Shown: one piece after another, positions 34,195 through 39,020 of the stretch
Layout of the letters: each line of letters starts with the position of its first letter
Numbering within the stretch: position 1 is the stretch's first letter
NCBI GenBank assembly: GCA_017470505.1
Contig: JAFUYO010000023.1
Span: 1 to 39,020, forward strand
Direction of reading: 5' to 3'
DNA length: 39,020 nucleotides
Origin: Butyrivibrio sp.
GTDB lineage: Bacteria > Bacillota > Clostridia > Lachnospirales > Lachnospiraceae
The notes under the pieces: generated by a model
What the model saw: the letters and a program-made list of their open reading frames with translations, nothing else
Databases searched by the model: none
Told to the model about the DNA's origin: nothing
Program-made: the position numbers and the translations under genes

Positions 34195-37100
34195 AAAGAG
34201 TATTAGCATCAATTTTATGTGCAACCGTTGCGCTCTCATCACAGAGCTTTTCAGGGACTGCACTTGCTGCAGAGACGTCACAGATTGTACTTTCGGAAGA
34301 TGAAGAGGCTGCGTCTGAGAATTTAAGCGGGTCGGAACCTGATTCCGGGGAGCCTGTTACAGACGATGCCGGGGCATCCGGATCTTCGGATGCTGACGAA
34401 AATGATGGCACTGCCGATGAGAGCGAAAATGAGGAAACCGGGAACAGCTCCGAAGAGGCGCTGGAAGACGGCACCGAAATAGAGCCGGATGATGTGGCAG
34501 AGAGCGGAGAAGAGGATATGTCTGAAGCAGAGCTTTTATCTGCAGATGAATCAGCAGGAAGCACTGACGGAGACGCACTGTCAACATCATACAGCGTATC
34601 CTTCCCCGATGGATTTGAGGGCATGGTCGATGACGGCGCAGTAACATCAGAGTCCAGCAAATATCCTCAGGGGGCGCACTCCGGCGAAGAGGCGATTGAG
34701 CTGCTTAGCGGCGAGAGCGCAGCTGAAGGAGATGTGCTCCTGGATATAACAGGCACTTATCACACCCTTACGGCGGAGAAAATTCTGGATCAGGTCAACA
34801 AAATCAGGAAAGAAGCCTGTGAACAGGGCATCATCTATGATGGCAAGGCGCTTACGATGGCTGATTACGTTCCGCTCAAATGGTCTGCCAACCTCGAGGC
34901 TGCGACCAGGAAGAGAGCGATGGAGTCCGATCTTTACATAGGACACAGGACGCTCTCTGGCAGTCTCGATGTCGGGTCCTACATTGACAGGAGTACATTT
35001 GGGTGGGTAGGCGAGAACCTTGCATGGAACAATAATCATGACTCCTCTGGTATAACCTATGGAATAAACCAGTTTTACGGCGAGAAAGATGACTATATCA
35101 AATCCACAAAAGGAGAGAGCTACGAGGAACCGATAGGCCACTATAAGAATCTGATCAACCCGAATTTTGATTACGTCGGCGTTGCGGCATGCGTGATGAG
35201 CGGTGCGCCCAAAGGCTGGATCTGCGTTGCGATGCAGCTCGGCGGAAAGAGCTCCCACTTTGATGGTGAGGTTGATGAGACCAAGGACAGCTCATCAGGA
35301 AAGCTCACTCAGACTCTTAGCGTCAACAAAAACTATGTGAGCAGCATCGCTGTTTCAGGAAGCGACACCGTTCCCAAGGGAGGTACTGCAGAATACAGCT
35401 TATCAGGAAAAATATCACTTTCATCAGGCGGCTATGGAAATGTGTCTGCTGCATACACGCTTCCTTCGGGCACGGAGCGCGGAGTTATCTGGGAGTCGTC
35501 TGATGAGTCCGTTGCTACAGTGGACGGTGGCGTTGTCAGCGGAATAAGCGGCGGAACTGCGACAATTTCGGCGACAATGGGTGAAAAAACCGCAACCAAG
35601 GATATTGTAGTCACTACCCCGATAGAGAAGATATCTCTTTTCTCGGAAGAGCTCTCTGACGGAGCTCTGGACGGAAAAGAGTTTAATCTCGAAAAAGAAG
35701 CAGGCAAAGCCCCGGGGATTTCGGTAAAGTACTACCCGGAGGATGCTACTGACGAAAAGAAGGTCACTTTTTCCAGCAGCAACGACAATATAGCATCGGT
35801 GGAAGACGGCGAGCTTGTCGTTAAGAATGCCGGGACGGCCACGATAACGGCGACAGCAAAGACGTCCAATCCGAATATGCCCACAGTTTCAGCGGCATTT
35901 ACGGTTTCGGTGGCGTTCCACATTGACAAGGTGACGCTTGACAGGAACTCGCTTCAAGTGTACCGGGGCGAAATATACGAACTGATTGCTGAGGTCATCC
36001 CCGAAGATGATTCTGCAGAAGTTACATTCACATCCTCGGATGAGTCTGTCGTAAAGGTAGGTGAAAAGAGCGGAGTACTGACGGCCGTTTCGGTTGGCAG
36101 CGCGACGATAACTGCTTCCTGCGATGGGAAGAGCGCTGACTGCATCGTAAGAGTAATCGCCTCCGAGGTGCTTGACGGCGATGAGCCTATGGAAGGCGAG
36201 TCGAAGGACGGCATCTGGCTTGCGGCAAACAGCTTTAATGAGAGCATTATGTATACCGGAGCTGCGCTCACTCAGCCTGATCTCAGGTTCTACTACGGAC
36301 ACAAGCGCCTTGCCCAAAAGACGGACTACACTCTTTCCTACAAGAACAATACAAACGCAGCTACGGCTCTTTCTGCAAACGCGCCGCAGGTCACAGCCAC
36401 ATTCAAGGGGCAGTACCAGGGGACGCAGACCTACAAATACACAATAGAGCAGGTTGATATCTCAGAAGACGGCGGCCTTGTGACTGCAAAAGAGACGGCA
36501 CTTATATATAACGGCAAGGCTCAGAAGGCAGTTCCGGAGCTTTTTTACGGCAGCGCTAAGCTCAAGGCAAATACAGATTTTTCCTGTGAATACGAAGGCG
36601 GCGATGACTACACGTCTGTCGGGAAGCACAAAGTTCTTTTGACAGGAAAAGGAAACTACACCGGGGAGAGAGAGGTGTCGTTTACTATAACCGATGCCGG
36701 TAAGAGTCTTGCAAAGGCAACTGTCACCGTAAAGAGCGCAAATGCTGAGGACAAAAAGATCTACTTCAGGGACGGGCTGTCGGCAGACGACCTCTCAGCT
36801 ACCGTGAAAATCGGGAAGGATACAGTGCCTTCGGAGTACTATGATGTCACGGATCTTCCTGCGAAGGTTGGGGCTGGCACCATAACGGTTGTGAGCAGCA
36901 AAAAGGGAATGGAGGCAGGCTATTACGGTTATAAGACTGTAAAGATCACGTCCTACGCGGACAGAGAGATCAAAAATGCCAAGGTGACCGGGGTGCCTCT
37001 TTCCGTTATCTTTGATCCGGTTTCAAATGAGCAGGAGATCGCGGTGACGTATGACGAAGAGAAGCTCACGGAAGGCTCCGACTACAGAGTCTCCTACGCT

Positions 37101-38000
37101 TCAGCCAAAAAAGTTGGAACGGCAAAACTCACGGTTGAGGGACTTGGAAGATACAGCGGGAAAGCCACGTATAGATACAAGATTCTGCCAAAGACCACAG
37201 GGCTTGTAGTGAGCGTGCCCTCAGAAATGAACTATGTAAAGGGCGGAGTTACTCCGGCTGTAACCGTGAGGGACGAAGACGGAAACGAACTGAAATCCGG
37301 GACCGACTTCAGCATATCGGTCAAGAGTCGCAGTAATCTGAAGGTCGGGACGATGACGTTTACAGTGGTTGGGAAAGGCAACTACAAGGGCTATACCTCT
37401 GATGAGAAGAGCGTTGTGATAAAGAGCGGAAATCTATCCGACTGCAGTATGGTCCTTGCGGATAAAGCTTTTTCAGCGAAAGTCAACTCATGGAAATCTT
37501 CGGTAAAGATAACTGATGTAAACGGAAAAACGCTCTCTGCCGGAACTGATTACGACAAAAAGATAGCTTACGCCTATGACGGTATGGATCAGGAAAGCGT
37601 GCCCCAAGCGGGTACGACGGTCTATGTGACAGCTGTCGGAAAGGGCAATTACAAGGGAACAACCATCACAGGAAGCTACAGGATCTATAAAACGCCGGTT
37701 TCAAAGCTGACGGTTGTTGTCGACAGCATGGAATACACAGGTGGTGAAGTCCGGCCGCTTCGCAGCACAAAGGAAAATCCTGATCTGCAGATACACATCT
37801 ATCCTTCGGCGAAAGACGCAAAGGCGGGAACAAACGAGATACTCGTAAGTGAATCTGAGATTGATGATACCTACAGGATTGTCGGCTACTCATCCAATAT
37901 AAAGACCGGCACCGGAAAGGTGACGATCCGCGGAATGGGTGACTACGGCGGAACCAGGACGGTGAACTTCAAGATACTCAAAAAGAGCTACAGGAAATAA
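34191..38000 (+). CDS. Secreted CAP/SCP-domain protein with Ig-like repeats
   Basis: This 1269-residue secreted protein has the same signal-peptide type as the proteases (MKRVLASILCATVALSSQSFS, cut near ALAA), an acidic Ser/Glu/Asp linker about 28-125, and a CAP (CRISP/antigen 5/PR-1) domain about 185-353: ILDQVNKIRKEA, LKWSANLEAATRKRAMES, VGENLAWNNNHDS, GHYKNLINPNFDYVGVAACV. Three BIG2-like domains follow (about 375-660), then about seven repeats of 80-90 residues to the end, marked by Gly-rich G-x-G-x-Y-x-G motifs (GKGNYTGE, GLGRYSGK, GKGNYKGY, GMGDYGGT). Bacterial CAP proteins are secreted and mostly of unknown role. ATG 34191 has AGGAG 12 nt upstream, rather far, and overlaps a propeptide-fragment ORF. 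No anchor motif is visible; the repeats may span or bind the wall. Confidence 0.9.
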   Translation: MKRVLASILCATVALSSQSFSGTALAAETSQIVLSEDEEAASENLSGSEPDSGEPVTDDAGASGSSDADENDGTADESENEETGNSSEEALEDGTEIEPDDVAESGEEDMSEAELLSADESAGSTDGDALSTSYSVSFPDGFEGMVDDGAVTSESSKYPQGAHSGEEAIELLSGESAAEGDVLLDITGTYHTLTAEKILDQVNKIRKEACEQGIIYDGKALTMADYVPLKWSANLEAATRKRAMESDLYIGHRTLSGSLDVGSYIDRSTFGWVGENLAWNNNHDSSGITYGINQFYGEKDDYIKSTKGESYEEPIGHYKNLINPNFDYVGVAACVMSGAPKGWICVAMQLGGKSSHFDGEVDETKDSSSGKLTQTLSVNKNYVSSIAVSGSDTVPKGGTAEYSLSGKISLSSGGYGNVSAAYTLPSGTERGVIWESSDESVATVDGGVVSGISGGTATISATMGEKTATKDIVVTTPIEKISLFSEELSDGALDGKEFNLEKEAGKAPGISVKYYPEDATDEKKVTFSSSNDNIASVEDGELVVKNAGTATITATAKTSNPNMPTVSAAFTVSVAFHIDKVTLDRNSLQVYRGEIYELIAEVIPEDDSAEVTFTSSDESVVKVGEKSGVLTAVSVGSATITASCDGKSADCIVRVIASEVLDGDEPMEGESKDGIWLAANSFNESIMYTGAALTQPDLRFYYGHKRLAQKTDYTLSYKNNTNAATALSANAPQVTATFKGQYQGTQTYKYTIEQVDISEDGGLVTAKETALIYNGKAQKAVPELFYGSAKLKANTDFSCEYEGGDDYTSVGKHKVLLTGKGNYTGEREVSFTITDAGKSLAKATVTVKSANAEDKKIYFRDGLSADDLSATVKIGKDTVPSEYYDVTDLPAKVGAGTITVVSSKKGMEAGYYGYKTVKITSYADREIKNAKVTGVPLSVIFDPVSNEQEIAVTYDEEKLTEGSDYRVSYASAKKVGTAKLTVEGLGRYSGKATYRYKILPKTTGLVVSVPSEMNYVKGGVTPAVTVRDEDGNELKSGTDFSISVKSRSNLKVGTMTFTVVGKGNYKGYTSDEKSVVIKSGNLSDCSMVLADKAFSAKVNSWKSSVKITDVNGKTLSAGTDYDKKIAYAYDGMDQESVPQAGTTVYVTAVGKGNYKGTTITGSYRIYKTPVSKLTVVVDSMEYTGGEVRPLRSTKENPDLQIHIYPSAKDAKAGTNEILVSESEIDDTYRIVGYSSNIKTGTGKVTIRGMGDYGGTRTVNFKILKKSYRK

Positions 38001-38002
38001 GG

Positions 38003-38167
38003 ATAAAAGTAAGCGGTAAATCAACCTACGAGTACATGGCTTTCTCCGCTTCGGAACAGGAATACGCCAAAAAGAACAAGATGTTCTTTACACTTTCAAA
38101 CGGGAAAGTGAAGGCAAGGTCGTACAAACAGATTGGAAGCGATAGGGTGGCTTTAAGGCCAATGTAG
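38003..38167 (+). pseudogene. C-terminal remnant of another S8 protease copy
   Basis: Starting 3 nt after the CAP stop, an open frame without start reads KNKMFFTLSNGKVKARSYKQI and ends at TAG 38165-38167. It matches KNKMFYTVSNGKVKAKSYKQI in the second protease. It runs directly into leader copy B. It is the tail of a lost protease gene and cannot be translated alone. Confidence 0.85.
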
Positions 38168-38279
38168 CGGGCATAAAGCAGGCATGAAGCAGAGATGCCG
38201 GGATAGATGTGTCGCTTGCACAAAACCTCCGGTGAGGTGTAGAATTGTTTTAATTACATCTTACCGGAGGTTTTGTGTT
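38144..38279 (+). repeat. 136-nt leader repeat, copy B
   Basis: This is the partner of 33935-34070, with about twelve differences. Here the ribosome site is an intact GGAGG and the start codon ATG follows at 38281. Confidence 0.9.
38216..38274 (+). promoter_or_regulatory. Promoter and 20-bp inverted repeat in leader copy B
   Basis: TTGCAC (38216-38221), an 18-nt spacer and TAGAAT (38240-38245). Bases 38222-38241 pair with 38255-38274: the outer 12 bp are perfect and the inner 8 have G-U pairs and one weak position. The right arm holds GGAGG (38266-38270) and runs into TTTTGTGTTT, so a transcript arriving from upstream would form a terminator-like, site-hiding hairpin. Confidence 0.65.
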
Positions 38280-38280
38280 T

Positions 38281-38901
38281 ATGAAAAGAGCTTTAGCGGC
38301 GCTTCTATGCGCAACGGTTGCCTTCTCATCGGGCAGTTTTTCACAGATTGCACTTGCTGCAGAGAACTTACCCATCACGGATGTGGCGGATAGTTCTGAA
38401 GGAATTTCGCCTGACGCGGGTATGGCAGATGATTCTGCTGCGGGGGAGGAGAAGTTTATAGAGCAGAAATCATCTTCAAGTGAAAAGGGAGCTGATTCTG
38501 AGAACAGCTCATCAAAAAAAGATTTTACTTCGTATAAAACATATGAGGACTCATCTTATGATCCGTCTAAGATAGCGGGCAACTCTGAACAGGACAGAGA
38601 CGGAGAAACAAACGATGCCTCCGAAGAACAGGCAGAGGACGGCTCGGAAAAAGAGTCCGGTGAAGGAACAGGCGCTGAGAGCGCTGATCTGACGGAAGCT
38701 GAAAATGAGACTGAAGCAGAACTCGCATCTTTAGAAGACAGCGCTGATGGCGCCCTCGTTGCAGATACAGCTGACGCCGCAAAGTCCGGCACCTCAGACC
38801 TCCCTGAGGGCATAAACGCCATGCCGGATGGCTACAAGCTCTCATCTGACGATCTTGAAATGAAGAAGAACGCTCTTTCCAAAGCAATGTTAACAACTTA
38901 G
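38281..38901 (+). pseudogene. Truncated S8 protease paralogue (signal peptide, linker and propeptide start only)
   Basis: The 206-residue product has the family signal peptide (MKRALAALLCATVAFSSGSFS, cut near LAA), a Ser/Glu/Asp linker about 28-172, then LPEGINAMPDGYKLSSDDLEMKKNALSK, which matches the start of the protease propeptides (LPDGINKMPEGYELSEEQIEMKKDALSH). After that, near 38883, similarity stops and the frame ends in AMLTT. No protease domain follows within the window. The gene keeps an intact promoter, ribosome site and start codon and so may still secrete a short acidic protein. GTG 38275 is in frame but ATG 38281 fits the family and the site spacing. Joining sequence 38902-38983 is unrecognised. 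Confidence 0.85.
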
Positions 38902-38983
38902 AATAACTCGACCACAACATATTGCGGTTATGGCCTTAGAGTGTCGTTCATGTTATTCAAATTAAATCCACCGTATTTTCAAT

Positions 38984-39011
38984 GATCGCAGCAAGTCCTG
39001 CGGTCTTTTTT
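38984..39011 (+). terminator. Terminator near the window end
   Basis: An 8-bp stem (38984-38991 with 38998-39005, one G-U pair) with a 6-nt loop is followed by six T residues (39006-39011). It ends transcription of the truncated paralogue. Confidence 0.85.
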
Positions 39012-39020
39012 AATTTGTCA

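Noticed and set aside
38160-38215. Riboswitch in the 136-nt leader repeat
   Set aside because: A small hairpin is present, but most of this part lies upstream of the inferred promoter and partly reads as a coding remnant (FKANVAGIKQA), so an aptamer is not supported.

Overview
The window reads as chromosomal DNA of a Gram-positive anaerobe of the Clostridia, most likely Lachnospiraceae (Butyrivibrio/Roseburia-like). The reasons are a type IV pilus set with no outer-membrane secretin or PilP gene, a DUF4869 gene, a PD-(D/E)XK/Rpn-type transposase remnant, and large secreted proteins with acidic linkers and BIG2 domains. Taxonomy is inferred from gene content and style, because no rRNA or tRNA gene is present.

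Region 1 (1-22779) is a type IV pilus locus. It opens with the 3' end of a pilin gene and its terminator, then a separate LtaS-like membrane sulfatase gene. A long co-directional run follows: pilB, pilT, pilC, pilD (prepilin peptidase), a fused pilM-pilN, pilO, a 675-residue acidic secreted protein, a 2747-residue prepilin-like protein with about ten GLUG-type repeats and many InlB/Listeria-Bacteroides-type repeats, and three small pilin-like proteins (PilX/GspK-like, PilV-like, PilW/GspJ-like). The simplest model is a retractile pilus whose minor-pilin tip complex presents a giant adhesin.

Region 2 (22780-25080) is accessory. It holds a 5'-truncated Rpn-type transposase remnant on the minus strand, a two-gene AT-rich cassette (DUF4869 protein plus a small P-loop protein that looks frameshifted near its end), and a PNPOx-like flavoprotein gene. 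The cassette and the flavoprotein gene share a 26-nt leader.

Region 3 (25081-39020) is a paralogous family of secreted proteins sharing one signal-peptide type and hypervariable acidic linkers: two full subtilisin-like (S8) proteases with chitobiase-C-like and BIG2 domains, a CAP/SCP protein with BIG2 and other Ig-like repeats, and a fourth member cut off inside the propeptide. Fragments of further protease copies lie between them (34066-34194, 38003-38167), so the cluster has been repeatedly duplicated and recombined. Three members share a compound control element in which a long inverted repeat spans promoter spacer to Shine-Dalgarno. Between the two proteases is a non-coding array of six ~36-nt palindromes at a 63-64-nt period that I cannot match to a known element.
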